A stretch of DNA of 64,000 nt, taken from assembly GCA_024345305.1 (NCBI GenBank), contig BRON01000014.1, positions 496,001 to 560,000 on the forward strand, written 5' to 3'. Under the pieces are notes generated by a model. The model did not search any database and was not told the origin of the DNA. It saw only the letters and a program-made list of their open reading frames with translations. Source of the DNA: Mrakia gelida (taxonomy: Eukaryota; Basidiomycota; Tremellomycetes; Cystofilobasidiales; Mrakiaceae). A program made the translations under genes and the position numbers. Positions 21,135 through 32,774 of this stretch are shown here, piece by piece (within the stretch, counting starts at the first letter, position 1; the number at the start of each line of letters is the position of its first letter).

Positions 21135-22660
21135 TCACAGCTCCTCCTCCTCCATCCCCATCCCCACATCCCCTCCTCCTCCGTGCCCGTGAACGTGCAC
21201 ATGACCAGGCGGCAGTTCTCCGACCCTCCTGTTCACCAACCAACCGACCTCCTGAACCCATCGATCCCTCACCACGCCCATCTCGCTCTTCATCCTTCCT
21301 TCCAGGACTCCCGTCTTCCCTCCTCCCGATCTCGACGCAAGCGAGTCCAGTTCTCTGATCCACCCATCAGCCACTCCAGCACCGACCATTCCACCACTCT
21401 TGTTGACGAGTTGATCTACGGAAGAGATCCATCGAAGCCATTCCTCCGCGATTCGAGGCCAGAGGATGTCGAGCGAGGGTAGAGGCGAAGGGAGGGTTGA
21501 GGAGAGACGGAGGAGGAGAGTGGTGTTGGCTTGGAGGTAAGGGAAGGTGGTGGTTGGGTGGTGAGGAGTTGGGGTTGTGGTGAAGTAGGGGAGATGGGAT
21601 TGGATCTGGGAGGAGGGAGGGAAGCGAGAGGTCGTCAGCTCGGTTCGCCAACGGCTTGTTTCAGGGTTCGCAGAGATAGAGAGAGATGGATGGGACTCAC
21701 CAGACTAGCAAGCTCTCCTACAGGTCCTTGGATCCTTCCCAGAACGTAGCTCTCGCTGACTCCTCCTCCTCCAAAGATACTTCCTCGGGAGGACAACGAC
21801 GACGAGTGATTGACGGGAGACCATCCGAAGGGAACAGCGATTCGGATCTTCTCGTCCGCTAGACGTAGAGCTTCGAGAGCTGAGGAGAGGGAAGGAGTAG
21901 GGATGAGGGAGAGGAGAGTTGATTTGAGTTCTGGGTGAAGGGTGACGAGGGAAGTGAGGATGGGGAGGAGAGAGGTCGAGGGAAGGAGGGCTGGAAGGTC
22001 GCAGGTCAAAGGGGAAGGGAGGTTGAAGGTCAGTCGGTCGTTCGTTTGTTCGTCTCTTGGACTCAAATTTGCAGACGAAGACGGAGAAAGAGCTGCAGAC
22101 TAACCTAGTAGTACTCCTACGTCTACCCCATCTTCTTGTTGAGAAGGTTTCGCAGGGGAGGAGTGAGAGTCGAGTTTGGTTGGTTCCGATGGATCGACCC
22201 TGCTCTTCTTCCCTCCTCTCCTACCAGCAATCTGCCTCTCCCCTCCTGCTCCTCCTGCGTTGCCATGGTGACCTCCCATATCCGAGTCCTCTCCCTCCTC
22301 GTCATCATCGTCGTCTTCCCTCCCTCTCCTCTTTGAAGAGTTGGTTGAGGTCGACGTGGAAGCTGACTTCCTCTTGAGGTTCGCTGAAGGGGAGGGAGCT
22401 GACGTTCCATACGAGGTAGAGGTAGAGGGAGCTCCAAAGACTGAAGGAGAAGGAGGTTGATAAGGTCGTCCGAACGAGGAGGAGGGAGTCGTAGGATGAG
22501 GGTGAATGGAGGGACGACGAAGAGGACTGCCGAAGGAGGAAGGAGAGTGGAGAGGGGACGAAGGAGTTGAAGTGACTCCTCCTCCTCCTCCAAAGCCGAA
22601 TCCGAAAGGAGAAGGATTCGATGGCCGTGGAGGGAAGGAGAGGGGGAACACGTTGGCCAT
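21135..22660 (-). CDS. cut8: Sts1/Cut8-like nuclear proteasome tether
   Basis: Three exons. Exon 1 starts at 22660 (MANVFPLSFPPRPSNPSPFGFGF) and is Ser/Gly-rich with an acidic and basic nuclear-type segment (NSSKRRGREDDDDDEEGEDS). A donor GTTAGT joins VDVGVLLA to LLPSTSLLPILTSLVTLHPEL. This exon continues to ESYVLGRIQGPVGELASL. Exon 3 reads IQSHLPYFTTTP..., LWPRIAEEWLRWI, NKSGGMVGAGVADGWIRELD and VVRDRWVQEVGWLVNRR before an acidic end (TGA 21135-21137). The RIxxEWxxWI ... GGMxGxxVxxGWxxxLD ... RDRWxxxxGWLV pattern is that of Cut8/Sts1, which anchors 26S proteasomes at the nuclear membrane; the role is by homology. It diverges from the second MYND gene across 388 bases. Confidence 0.88.
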
Positions 22661-23048
22661 GAAGAGGGAGGAAGGGAAGGGGTCAAGCAGAAAGGGTGGG
22701 GAGGGAAGATGATCGGTTGAGGGAGGAGGGAAGCCGACGAGAGTTGAGCGAACGAACACAACTTCGCTAGTTCGCCAGATGCATGGTTTGGACTCCGAGG
22801 AGGGACGACTTTCTTTGCAGATTTTCTCGACGCGACCTTCTTCAGATTGTTATTGAGACCGAGATCCAGCTGGAGCGTCGAGAAAATTCACGCACTTGAT
22901 CGGAGACAAGGAAGAGAAGCGAAAGGCTGCTCAGGACGAGCCCAACGTCGAACGAAGCTCATCCTTCGCGAGTTCACTCCCAACTCCTTCTTCGACCTAC
23001 GTCCTCCTCCCCCCCGCTTCATCACTTTTCGCTCGCAAACTTCGAAGA

Positions 23049-24541
23049 ATGGAATCCCAAGTGAGTCTAGATCAACACGTACGCGAGAAGAGAAATGTGC
23101 TTGCAAGCACCCTAGCGTCGCTCGAAACGAGGGAGGGAAAACAACCGACGAGCTCACGCACCCCCTCCCTCCTCCCTTCCCTTCCTCTCCTCCTTCCTTC
23201 CAGATCTCCACCTCCTCAGCAGTCTCGGAAGCTCGCCACTTCGCAGACCTTATGGGAATTGGCGAGGATGATCCTCTTGGGTATCAAACCAAGCCTTGGA
23301 GGGTTCGTTCTCGTCTCTTTCGTTCTGCTTCCCTTTCTGCTTCAGATGATGAAGCTCCCAGACTGACACTCGGATTGCTCACTGAAATCATGTCCTTCAC
23401 CAGGGCGAGTCCTTCACCCTTGCCAAAACGTTGTCAGAGCCAGCGGGGGTGAGCAAGCCCTGTTGTTCCTCCGTCCCCTTGACTCGACTGGACGCCGCCG
23501 TCGGTCCTGACCCTTCACGAGCTTTCTCCTTTTCTTTCCCCCCCTTAGGCCGAGTTCTGTGCGAGATACCTCCCAACCTTCATACATATCTTGAAACGGC
23601 AGGAGCAAGTCCTTAGCGTCTACGCGATGACCAGCATCCTCGCCCTCGTGCGCCTTTCGTCCCAACCTCTCTTTCGTGGTCACTTCCTCCGAACGAGCAC
23701 TGAGGCAGTGGATCTCTTGACGGTGTTAGTCGGCATGGTCTCCAGTTACAAGCCCTATTCCGAGCAACTCACCGTCCACGTCAGTTGGTTGCTTCCTTCG
23801 TGCTGTTCCCGTTCAAACTTCGACGCGTCCGATCTTGACCTCTCTTGTTTGTTCCTTCCTTACAGATCACGATCTCGTCCTTAAAATGCCTATGCCACAT
23901 CATCCAAGTCATTATCAACGAGTCCCTCTGCCACGGTTACGCCGCCCAAACCAATCTCACCCTCTCTCCCTCCCAAGGAGCCGACTTCCTCTCCTCCTGC
24001 CGAACCTACCTATCGGCCCCGCTCCTTATCGCCACAAGAACGGATCAGGATCCGGCAAAGTCGAACGGCCAGTTCAAGTATCGCCTTCAGCAGTTGCCGA
24101 TGATCCTGGGAGTGGAGGGAGCTGGAGAGGTCGCCATGACGAGTCGCGTCCGAGCCATCGCGACGTCCGAAGGATTACTTCATTGCAAGTTCTCAACGGC
24201 GAAGCTGGACTCGGACGGATTCGTTGAGGGTTCCGGATGCGGAGAGAAGATCCAATTGAGATCAAAGCTGATGTTCTGTTCGATCGTGAGTCGTCTCTTC
24301 TTCGCTTCTCGCTCATCGCGCTCGTTCTCTCATCTCGACTGATCATCGCTCCGCTCTTCCCCTCAGTGCAAATCGGTCGCCTACTGCTCTTCCGGTTCAC
24401 TCGCATCTCTCTCGCCCTCCCTCTTCTTCTCGCTTGTCGAACTGACTTTCGTCTCCCCTCTTGACGCGTCGTCTTCAAACAGAACACCAACGAGCCGACT
24501 GGAAGGAGCACAAGAAGCTCTGCTTTACTCCGACCTGGTGA
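23049..24541 (+). CDS. MYND zinc-finger protein B (paralogue of the 16670 gene)
   Basis: Exon 1 is just ATGGAATCCCAA (MESQ). Then come ISTSSAVSEARHFADLMGIG, GESFTLAKTLSEPAG, AEFCARYLPTFIHIL..., a block from ITISSLKCLCHIIQV to SKLMFCSI, and the finger CKSVAYCSS / EHQRADWKEHKKLC, stop TGA 24539-24541. The finger is nearly identical to that of the gene at 16670 (CxSVAYCSxxHQRADWKxHKxLCF), and the AEFxxRYLxTxxxIL exon begins at the same splice point in both. The middle regions have diverged. No SET or other catalytic domain is seen. Expected role: protein interaction, partner unknown. About 290 residues. The last intron (24404 to about 24482) contains GACGCGTC 12 bases before its acceptor. Confidence 0.75.
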
Positions 24542-25126
24542 TGTGGACCCCCGGAGGTGGTAATGAGGAGGCTGAGCCAGGTGGAGTAGAGTTGGAGACG
24601 AGGGGAGAGGAAAGATCTACATGATGAGTTCATCTCGACCTCTCTCGAACGAAGCTGGAACGCGCTGCAAGCCGGTCTCTACGTGAATCAATTCATTCCT
24701 GCCTGTATCGTTGTCTCTCTCTCGCTCTAGTCTCCGCGTTTGACGAGAGACGAAGACGGAGAAGACGACGGCGAACGAGCTCGCGTCGTCGTCAGTTTGC
24801 GCCTTTCGATCGAGGAGAGGAAATCACAAAGGCAGAAAAGAGAGGAAGGGTAGGGGAATTCGATCAAGGTGGTATATAAACAAGTAGACCCCGCTGTAGA
24901 AATTCAGCAGCACGCAAGCAAGAACAACAAGTAAAGTCGGATCCAGAACGAAAGGGAACGAAAAAGCGCCGAAAACGAGCGAGGGAGCTGAGTTCTGAGC
25001 TGAGCAGTGAGGCTATAGCTAGGTAGTAGATAGTCTATCAGAGGGTACGTACTCGAGACGCCGCCGGGAGACAGGCAAATCGAGAGGAAGGACGAAAGGG
25101 ATCGCGAGGCGTCGATTGATGATCCC
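24542..25126. other. Intergenic between convergent genes
   Basis: 3' regions of MYND-B (+) and the Ser-rich gene (-). A TATATAAAC string at about 24873-24881 has no start codon at a sensible distance and is not called as a promoter. No coding exon supported. Confidence 0.35.
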
Positions 25127-26102
25127 TCAACCACCCCCTCCCTTCCCCGTCTTTGGTCGCCTATCCATCAACCCAATCAGGCTACCCTCGTTCACACCCA
25201 TCTCGGTCCAGCTCTTCTCCTTCCCTCCCCGTCTCTCCGCCTCACTCGACGACGAGGACGACGCCGACTCATGACTCCTTTCCCCTCGTTTGGCCATCCT
25301 CGACAGTCCCAACCCAGCCCTCCCATCGTCCGCGCTCGAGCTCCTCCCCTCCCAACCTCCCTTCGCTTCCACTCCTCCAATCTTCGACCCGCCGCCCAAG
25401 AGAGTCGTCCTCCTCCCCGTTGCGCTCGAGCTCGAGGAGCTTCCGCAACTCGACGAGCTGTCCGCCGAGCTTGTTCGACTTCCCATCGAGGGTCGTCTCG
25501 ACGACGAGGACGTTCCCATTCCTGGGTTTTGCTGTCCAGACGAAGACGATGACCTAGCGTGGAAGGGTGATCCTGGTGAATGGATGAGGGACGAGTTTTG
25601 GAGCCTAAAGGGAACGGGGGCTGGGGGTTGGGGATGATGAAGGAGGGAGGTTGGAGATCGAAGACCAGTGGAAGATCTGCTTGGTGAGTTGGAAGTAGAG
25701 GTAGAGACGGTTCGGATGTGTTGGATGGTTGAGGGGTTGGGCTTGGAGCTGGAGTTGAAGGGCAGCGAGGTGGAAGAAGACGAGGCGGACGAGAGGGTGG
25801 AGGGAGCGGTCGATGGACGTCGACGTAGTTTGGTTTTGGATGAGGAGGAGGAGGGCTTCGACGATGATGGGAAGGCGAAGGGAGGAGGAGATGGCGAGGA
25901 GGTTATAGGGTTTCCGAGAGTGAGGTAGGATCCTGTTGTGGTCGCAGTCAAAGTGAAGGGAGGAGGTCAGAAGGAGGGAAAAGAGAACAGATGGAATCGC
26001 GAGCTCGGCGAGCGAAACAGAGTCGATCGAACCTTCGAGCTCAACAGTCGAGTCCCTTCCTCCGGAATCTGATCTCGATGGGGAGATCTGAACCGAGGCC
26101 AT
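25127..26102 (-). CDS. Ser-rich protein with conserved-looking N-terminus, unrecognised
   Basis: Two exons. The first starts at 26102 (MASVQISPSRSDSGGRDSTV) and ends LE at a GTTCGATCG donor. The second begins with GA of the shared Gly codon and reads SYLTLGNPITSSPSPPPFAF, continuing as Ser/Pro/Arg-rich sequence to KTGKGGGG and the stop at 25127. The length is about 290 residues. The region KTKLRRRPSTAPS and several RxxS sites suggest phosphorylation. There is no membrane segment and no catalytic motif. The intron has a CTGACC branch site and a CACAACAG acceptor, which supports the two-exon model. Disordered regulatory protein is the best description; function unknown. Confidence 0.55.
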
Positions 26103-26205
26103 CGTGAACGAACTGTAGTAGAGCTGAGAGGGAGGCGAGAAGGAGGGATGAGGTGGTTTGAGGAAAAGAGGGAACGCAGAAGGACGAGACAAGATCGACG
26201 CAAAT

Positions 26206-27573
26206 GAACTCTTCGGCTCCCGCCTTGGTCAAGTTTGTGCTTATCAGCCGAGATCAGTCAGAGGGGGCTCTGCCTGCCGAGAGTAACATGCTGAGGAAAG
26301 GTTCGACGAGAGACACAAGTCAGCACGACTGAAGCGGGAAAGGAGGCGATAGAGAGACGAGAGAAGAAAAGAAGGAGAGGGAGAGGTCGGTCGAGCTCAC
26401 CATCGAAGAAACCGCCCTTGCTCAACGCGATCTCTACTGGAAGGTGCCGTTGACTGCGCATGCTATGAGAGAGCGTCCTGAAAGAGTGTCGAGATGAAGA
26501 AAACCTGCGTTAGAAGAACGAGAGGGGCCGGAGAAGATGATTGTTGGCTGCGAAGCGACCTCGACAAGTTGAGCTGAGAGCTCGCTCTTCCTTCTTTTCG
26601 CTTCCGACCACGAGCAACTCACAACGACGACCTCGAAGTGCTGCATCTCTTCCATAGCCTCGTAAAGAAGAGTGCAGAGATCCTCATGCCGTGAGTTCTT
26701 CTGCCATCAGATCTTCGAGTTCGCTCGAGGAAGGAGTGACGGGAATCGTTGAGCTGATCCCCTTCCTTCCTTCCCCCTCCTCTCCTCCCTCTCTCCCATC
26801 CCTTAAACCAGCTCAGCTTCTTCTTTGGCTTCATCCCGTCTCGAACCTTGGTTTCGCTTCGATAATCGAGTGCCTACGGGGGGAACCCTCAGACCTTCAA
26901 CGTCTCTCATCGCCTTCCTCCTCTTTCAGCCCAACACGAGATCTCTTCTGTTTGCTTTCGTACGCTCGCTGGAACGTCGAAGCTGGGAGCAAAGCAGATC
27001 GAGTTCTGCTGTAGGATGCAAGGTGGCGATGCTGGAGAGGCTGAAATCATGGAGAGAGAGCGACGACGATGTCAAGCAGCTCGTGAAGCAGACGAGGTCT
27101 GGGAGAGGATGGCTCGAGGAAGCGACGCGAAGCTGCTGTTGTAAGTCCTGTTCTTGGGAGATCAGCTGAACCACCAACGACGATTACATTTCTGATGTCG
27201 CGCTCTATGCTTTCCCTCTTCATCGGACAGCTGTCGTTCAGGAAACACGTCGAAAAGGACGACGTCTCCGTCTTCGTTCTCTTCTCCTCTGCTACTCTTT
27301 GTCTCTCGACGCCCCAAGGTTCGCTCCACCTACCTTTGACTTATCAGCTTCCTTCCCTCGGATATCGACTCCCTGGCCAGTCCCGCTGACTCTTATTATC
27401 TCGCTGTTTAGCAGAGTGATCAACGTCAGATCGAGCGAGAAGGGGGAGTCAGCACCCGCGACGAGCTCGGCCGTTCACTCGCTTCAAACCTCGTCTCATC
27501 AGCTCTGAATGAGCTGGAGAATTTTCCGACAACAGAGGTAAGCACAATGTATCCCGCTTTATCCTGCTCTGCC
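26206..27573 (+). CDS. Unrecognised multi-exon gene, model incomplete
   Basis: A phase-consistent chain on the plus strand covers 26658-26690, 26812-26837, 26871-27140, 27231-27318 and 27415-27537. It reads RKEECRDPHA, LSFFFGFIPA, YGGNPQTFNVSHRLPPL, ISSVCFRTLAGTSK, MQGGDAGEAEIMERERRR..., then IEREGGVSTRDELGRSL and ALNELENFPTTE. The introns at 26691, 27141 and 27319 have good donors, branch sites and acceptors; the 33-nt intron 26838-26870 is doubtfully short. A start could be at 26206 (MNSSAPALVKFVLIS), but the 26300-26410 stretch carries equally good intron signals on the minus strand, so the 5' part is unsure. The end is either TAG at 27571-27573 or splicing onward toward the next gene. I do not recognise a family. 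Confidence 0.35.
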
Positions 27574-27917
27574 TAGAACTCGACGCGAAATTGAGACGCT
27601 GCCACCTCGATCGCGTTTCGTTCGCGGATCCGTTTCCGTTTTTCATCATGACGGACAAGAGCTCCTTCGTCCCTCCCAATTTTTGGGATAGCCTTCTCCC
27701 CTCGTCTCCCTGCAACCCCTTCGTCCTCTTCGCCACCACATCTCCACTAGGAAGTCAAGACATTGCCTCTCCTGCAAAAGGTGAGCTCGTCGTTTGAGCT
27801 CAGACTGGACGAACGAATTTGGCGAAGAGCTCACCTCCTCTCTCGATTGCTCTCTTTCTGCGGTCCACCTCCCACTAGCTCAACCAACCTCGCACCACCC
27901 GACCCATCCTTAAGCTC

Positions 27918-30900
27918 ATGGCAGCAGGTCCTCCTCCAAACAACCGCCGCTCCTCTTCGACTCAGCCTACCTCCTCTGCAAGTTCGCCCTCCCACGAGCT
28001 CGACGTCACCGACTCTCGCTCCCAACAACTCGAACCCCCCGTCCCTCGCTTCTCTCCCTCTGGACTCCTCAGCTCTTTTCGAGGTACGACTCATCAAGAA
28101 CACCCTCGATCTCGGTCTCGCACCTCCGAGCCTCAGGTTTCTCGCCGGTCCAGTCGAGCCATTGGGGAAACGTCGAGCTCAGAGACGTCGTCGTCGGAAT
28201 CGGAGGACGAGGAATCAGGAGGACTTGGAGATCTCGTTCGATCCCTTCACGAATCCAACGAGACCCAATCGATTCGGAACAGTCGTCGGAAGCGAGCCAA
28301 GGAGGAAGACGACTCGGGGAGTGTTCGTTCTCGACGGACGGACTCGGCTTCGACTCGAGGAGGACCCTCAAGGAACAACAGCCGAGTCGAGACCTTGAGG
28401 TCGGGAGCTGGTAGTAGGCTGGGAAGGGCTGGTTCGACGGCATCTGGAAAAACTGGGACAGGTCCAGGAGACGAGGAGGGCATCGCCGGAGAGGGAGGAC
28501 TTCCGACGGTGGAAGAGAAGTCGTCGTCTTTCAACTCGACATCTCGCCCACCTCCCCCAGCGCCGTCAGCATCATTCACCCAACGAATCCTCCATCCTCC
28601 TCCTCACCAACAACCTCACGAGTCCGATCCCATCTCAGGCTCCACCTCTCCAACGATCACAAATCTTTACCCTCGATCCACCTCCTCGACGCGTCTCCCC
28701 GACCCTTCCCCTTCCCCTTCAACGAGCACCCCGAACGACTCCGCATCCGTCTTACCTCGCTTCAACACGCGTCCGTCCTCGGCTTCGACCCTCGACCCTC
28801 GTCGGCACTTACAGCAGAACCATCAAGATCTCAATCAGCCTTTCATCCCTCAGGTTCCCCGCCAAGCTCAGTCGATTCCTCACAGGATCGGTGGTCTCAT
28901 CTCCAACTACCTCTCCGTTCTTGACCCTGGAGGAAGAGCTTCGATGCAGCAGGATCTCCACGCTGGAACGGCGCCGCTCAACACCATCGCCGCCCTGATC
29001 GCGACGACGTGAGTTCTTCTTGACTTCCCTCATCCTCGCTCGAAGCAATCAGACAGCTTACCTTGGACACTTTCGTTATTTTTTCGCCGACTTCAGCGGT
29101 AATTCTTGCTCATACACTCTGTTTTCGCTCGCTCTCTTCGTCAAAACTCGAACTGATCACTCTCGCCTCCTTCTCCCCTCGACGATCAGGAAACCTCTCT
29201 GGAGTCGTCAGCCCTGAATGTGCTACGATCGGGCCCGTTTGGTCCTACGAGGATCGAGGAGACGTCAGCGGTGGGAGCGGAGGCCGTCGTCTTTCGAGAT
29301 ACACGCGTCAGTGAGTTCGAGAGCTTTCGCGTCGTTCTTCCTCCTCTTCCCTCGTCCCGTCCGCTGACTCTGTTCCTTTCGCACGCTGTAATCATCAGGG
29401 AAGCAGTCGAGGACCCCGAGATGAAACAAGAGGTCGACCGCCGAGACAAGGAGGACCGAAAGCACGACCGGCGCGTCCAAAGGAGAAGACGAGTTCGCTC
29501 CGAACGCGAGGAAGCGGCTCGAAGTACTCCTCAGTCGTCGGAATCGGAAGCTGAACACAGCGAGGAGGTCGAAGAAGGTCAGACCAACTTCAACGAGCGA
29601 TCTCAGGAGGACGAGCATCTCGACGTGATCGCAGAGGGGGGCACCAACGAGCTGCTACGAACGGAAGGGGTTGCAGTCCAAGCGTTCCCAGGAGAGTACG
29701 CCGAGGGAGAGCGGCACAACAGTATTCCATCCCCCAAGGGATCGACGACAGCTACGCTTCAAGAGTCGCCGGAGGAGATCGAGGAAGACGAGGAGGGATT
29801 TCCGTTCGAGGAGGACGGTGGGACGGAGATCGATGTCGAGTATGAGGGAGAGAAGAGGAGGAGGAAGCAGAAGGGGGGATACGCTGGATGGATAGGAAGT
29901 AGGCGAGGGGAGAGGGTTCAGAGGGAAATATATGTGTGAGTAATCGCTTCCTCGATCTCTCGTCCCTGCGCTTCGCTCGAGGCGATGGCTCGACGGTTCT
30001 GACTCGTCGCGTCTCTTTCCTTTCCGTTCTATCTCCACAGCAAGAACCACCGTGGAACCGAAACGCAGACTAGAGACTTCATCGTTCGACTCGCGAACGC
30101 GCACATGGTCTTCGGAAGCCCCACTCACCGACTCGAATCGCAGTTGGAGTCGACGGCGCGCGTTCTCGAGGTGAGCTCTATCTCTCTCCTCGCTCTTCTT
30201 CACCTCGAAGATCACCATCAGTCTCTCACACCTGTCTTTCTTGCTTTTCAGCTCGACGCCCACTTCTTCTAGTGAGCTCACTCGTCCTCCTTCGCGTTCT
30301 CACCCGTTCTTCGAGACTGACGCCTCGACGCGTCTGCTTCTCCTTCCATCAGCCTCCCTTCCCACCTCATCCTTTGCTTCAACAACCCCCGGAAGCAAAC
30401 CTCGGAAACCGCTTTCCTACGCGCCGTTGGAAGTCTCGACTCAGCTAAGCTGGCTCGCGTTCATGCTGTGGTGAGCAGACTCAACTCTCCTTCGCCGCAT
30501 CGATTTCCCGGCTGACTTCGCTCTTCCTCGTCACCTCTCACAGAACCGAGACGTTCTTCACGACGTCATCTCTGCCGCTGAGGGATCTCAACTCCTGAAG
30601 GAGATCACAACCTCTCCACCAATACACTCGCTGTGGACTCGCGTCGCCATTGTCGGAGTGCGTCTTTTTTCTTTCGCTCGAGCCTGAAGTCATTTTCTCG
30701 CCTTCGAGGATACAAAGCTGACTTCTTTGTTACCTCCCAGATGTGTTCTTTCTTCGCCGCTGCTGTCGCCTTCGAAGGATCCTTCGTTCGTCTTCCCTCT
30801 CCCCCTCGACGCGTCTTCGCTTCGGCTGAGTTCTTTGCTCGCTCTTCCAGATCGACATGTTCGCTTCGTTCATCCTCGGAAGTCTGATGGGACTATGTCA

Positions 30901-32774
30901 GCTCACCCTCGCCGCCGCCAACCCTCTCTTTCTCACCTGTTTCGAGGTAAGTCTTCGCTCTCGACTTCGTCGCCTCCTGTTTCGACCCTTGAGCTTCGAG
31001 CTGACTTGTTCCCTTCTTCTTCGCTCGCCAGATCACCATGGCCATCCTCGTCTCGTTCCTCGCCAAGGGGTTATCTGCAACGGGATACTTCTGCTACCAG
31101 GCCATCTGCTCGTCTGGGATTGTAATGGTTCGTACAGAAAGCGACGAGAGGGGAAGGATAACGAGGATTGTGGGGTCTCGATTTCTTTACGTCTCGCTGA
31201 CCAGAGATCTTCTCCCCTCTCTTCAGATCTTACCTGGGTTAGCTTTGACTCGTTCGCGTTGGTCTCCCGAAGGTCAGACACTTTCGCTGACCCTCTTCAC
31301 CCCTCCCCTTGCAGATTTGTGATCCTCCAAGGATCGCTGGAGATCGCTGTACGTCGTATCTCTCGCCGAGTAGCAGTGGATGATCTTCTCCTACTGACCT
31401 TTGAATCTCGCCTTTTCTCACAAAAGTCTCGAAGCATCGTTGCGGGCAGCATTCGAGTAGTTTACGGTGAGACTCGCTCTTCGAGACTTTCGAATCCTTC
31501 GCGTGTCGAGCTGGCTTTTTCCTCCGCCCCCTTCTTCATATCAGGATGCGTTCTGTCGCTCTTCTTAGGAGTCGGGATATCCATTGGATCTGAGATCTTC
31601 GTTGGTCAGTCGCACATGTTTACGGTCCTACTCCTGATGCTCGTTCGGTCTCGTCCCCTCGTTCACTGACGTTTCATCTGTCATCTTCTTTCCAGGCATG
31701 TATCCTCCTTCGAAGGACGACACTACAGCTGTTTCCACGACGGGCACTGATTCAGCTTCGTCGGGTACCATCACCTGTAACAGAGCTGACGGGCTTCCGT
31801 GAGTCGAGAAGAAGTTCAGTCGCGTCTTCGTCGCGCTTCTTCACTAGCTGACCTCTTCTCCTTCCTTCTCGATCAAGATGGTGGAACGCTGCCATCCCCC
31901 CAATTTACCTCATCCTTCTCGTCCCTGGTTTCGCTGTCGCCCTCTCGATGTGGACGAAGGAGGTCGTCAAATCGAAGCAGGTATGCGAACCTCGTCTTTC
32001 CTCCTCGATCCCCTCCGCTTGCCTCTGACTGAACTTTCTCTTCCTTCCCTTCACAGTTCTGCGCCTCCATGACTGTCGCATGTGCAGCCTACGTGGTTCT
32101 GTACTTCGCCAAGCAGGCCGTTCCAGATCAAGCTGTCGTTTCGTGGGTCTTTCCTCCTCTCCTCTCGTCGCGTTCGCGAAGACTCGGTGCTAATTCTCCT
32201 CGGTTGGTGGTTTTTCTTCAGCTCTGCCATCGCTGCCTTCGACATCGGGCTTCTCGGAACCCTCTGGTCCCGTCTCGCTCGAGGGACTGCCTTCACAACG
32301 TGAGTCGAAGAAGGAAGAAGACGCGAGACATCGTCGCAATCACGACGCGTTCGAGACTGATGCTTCGCACTCCACTCCGACCCACAGTCAATCCACTGCA
32401 GTACTTCTTCTCGTGCCTAATGGTGAGTTCGCCCTATCGCTCTCTTCGAGCTTCGGGGGCGTCAAGCCTGTCGAGCTGACTCTCTTTCCCTCGTCAGGTC
32501 TCGCCGCTGCCGGAGGACTGGCGATGACCTCTTCCTCGACCTCCTTTGAGCAAGGCACTACCATCGCATTGCGTCAGATCTCCATAGCGGTGGGCTTGGT
32601 AATGGGCACGTCCGCAGCAGTATTTATAGAGGCAGAGGAGGTCTCAGGAAACGCAGACCTCGAAGCTGACCTTTCCTCCTCTCCTTTTCTTCTTCTCCCT
32701 CAGGCCTCTTCGCCGCGTCGCTCCTCACCTACTCCTTCAGTCGACGGAAACGGAGTACCTACTTCTCATACTAG
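27918..32774 (+). CDS. ThrE/Prm10-type membrane protein (DUF1212, putative transporter)
   Basis: A long disordered N-terminus (MAAGPPPNNRRSSS, about 550 residues, with an acidic ESPEEIEEDEEGFPFEED region) precedes the ThrE core. Core blocks over many exons: FIVRLANAHMVFGSPTHRLE, ARVLELDAHFFY, FASFILGSLMGLCQLTLAA, MAILVSFLAKGLSATGYFC, an 11-nt microexon giving ILPG, FVILQGSLEIASRSIVAGSI, LFLGVGISIGSEIFVG, WWNAAIPPIYLILLVPGFAV, STAVLLLVPNGLAAAGGLAM, and an end LFAASLLTYSFSRRKRSTYF-SY (TAG 32772-32774). About ten membrane segments. Relatives are yeast Prm10 and bacterial ThrE threonine/serine exporters; the substrate is unproven here. Two oddities: the first intron leaves GNLSGVVSPE one base out of frame after LIATT, and the last intron seems to use a GC donor. 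Confidence 0.85.
31227..31237 (+). other. 11-nt microexon of the ThrE/Prm10 gene
   Basis: ATCTTACCTGG lies between CTCTTCAG and donor GTTAGC. Joined to ...SSGIVM on the left and TTTGTGATC (after one A) on the right it gives MILPGFVILQGSLEIAS, which matches the family's LPGFxxLxGSLExAS block. Without it the flanking exons are out of frame. Confidence 0.75.

Noticed and set aside
20770..21363. Long minus-strand open frame rich in Leu/Phe, resembling a membrane protein
   Set aside because: It overlaps the Cut8 3' coding end on the same strand in another frame, has no conserved motif, and its hydrophobic look comes from pyrimidine-rich DNA read on this strand.
24873..24881. TATATAAAC as a promoter
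   Set aside because: It lies between two converging genes with no start codon at a proper distance on either strand.
26258..26690. Small minus-strand gene (MEEMQHFEVVV ... SKGGFFD ... CYSRQAEPP)
   Set aside because: Two of its introns look canonical, but the exon phases do not agree and plus-strand introns in the same stretch are equally good; kept only as a note under the unresolved gene.
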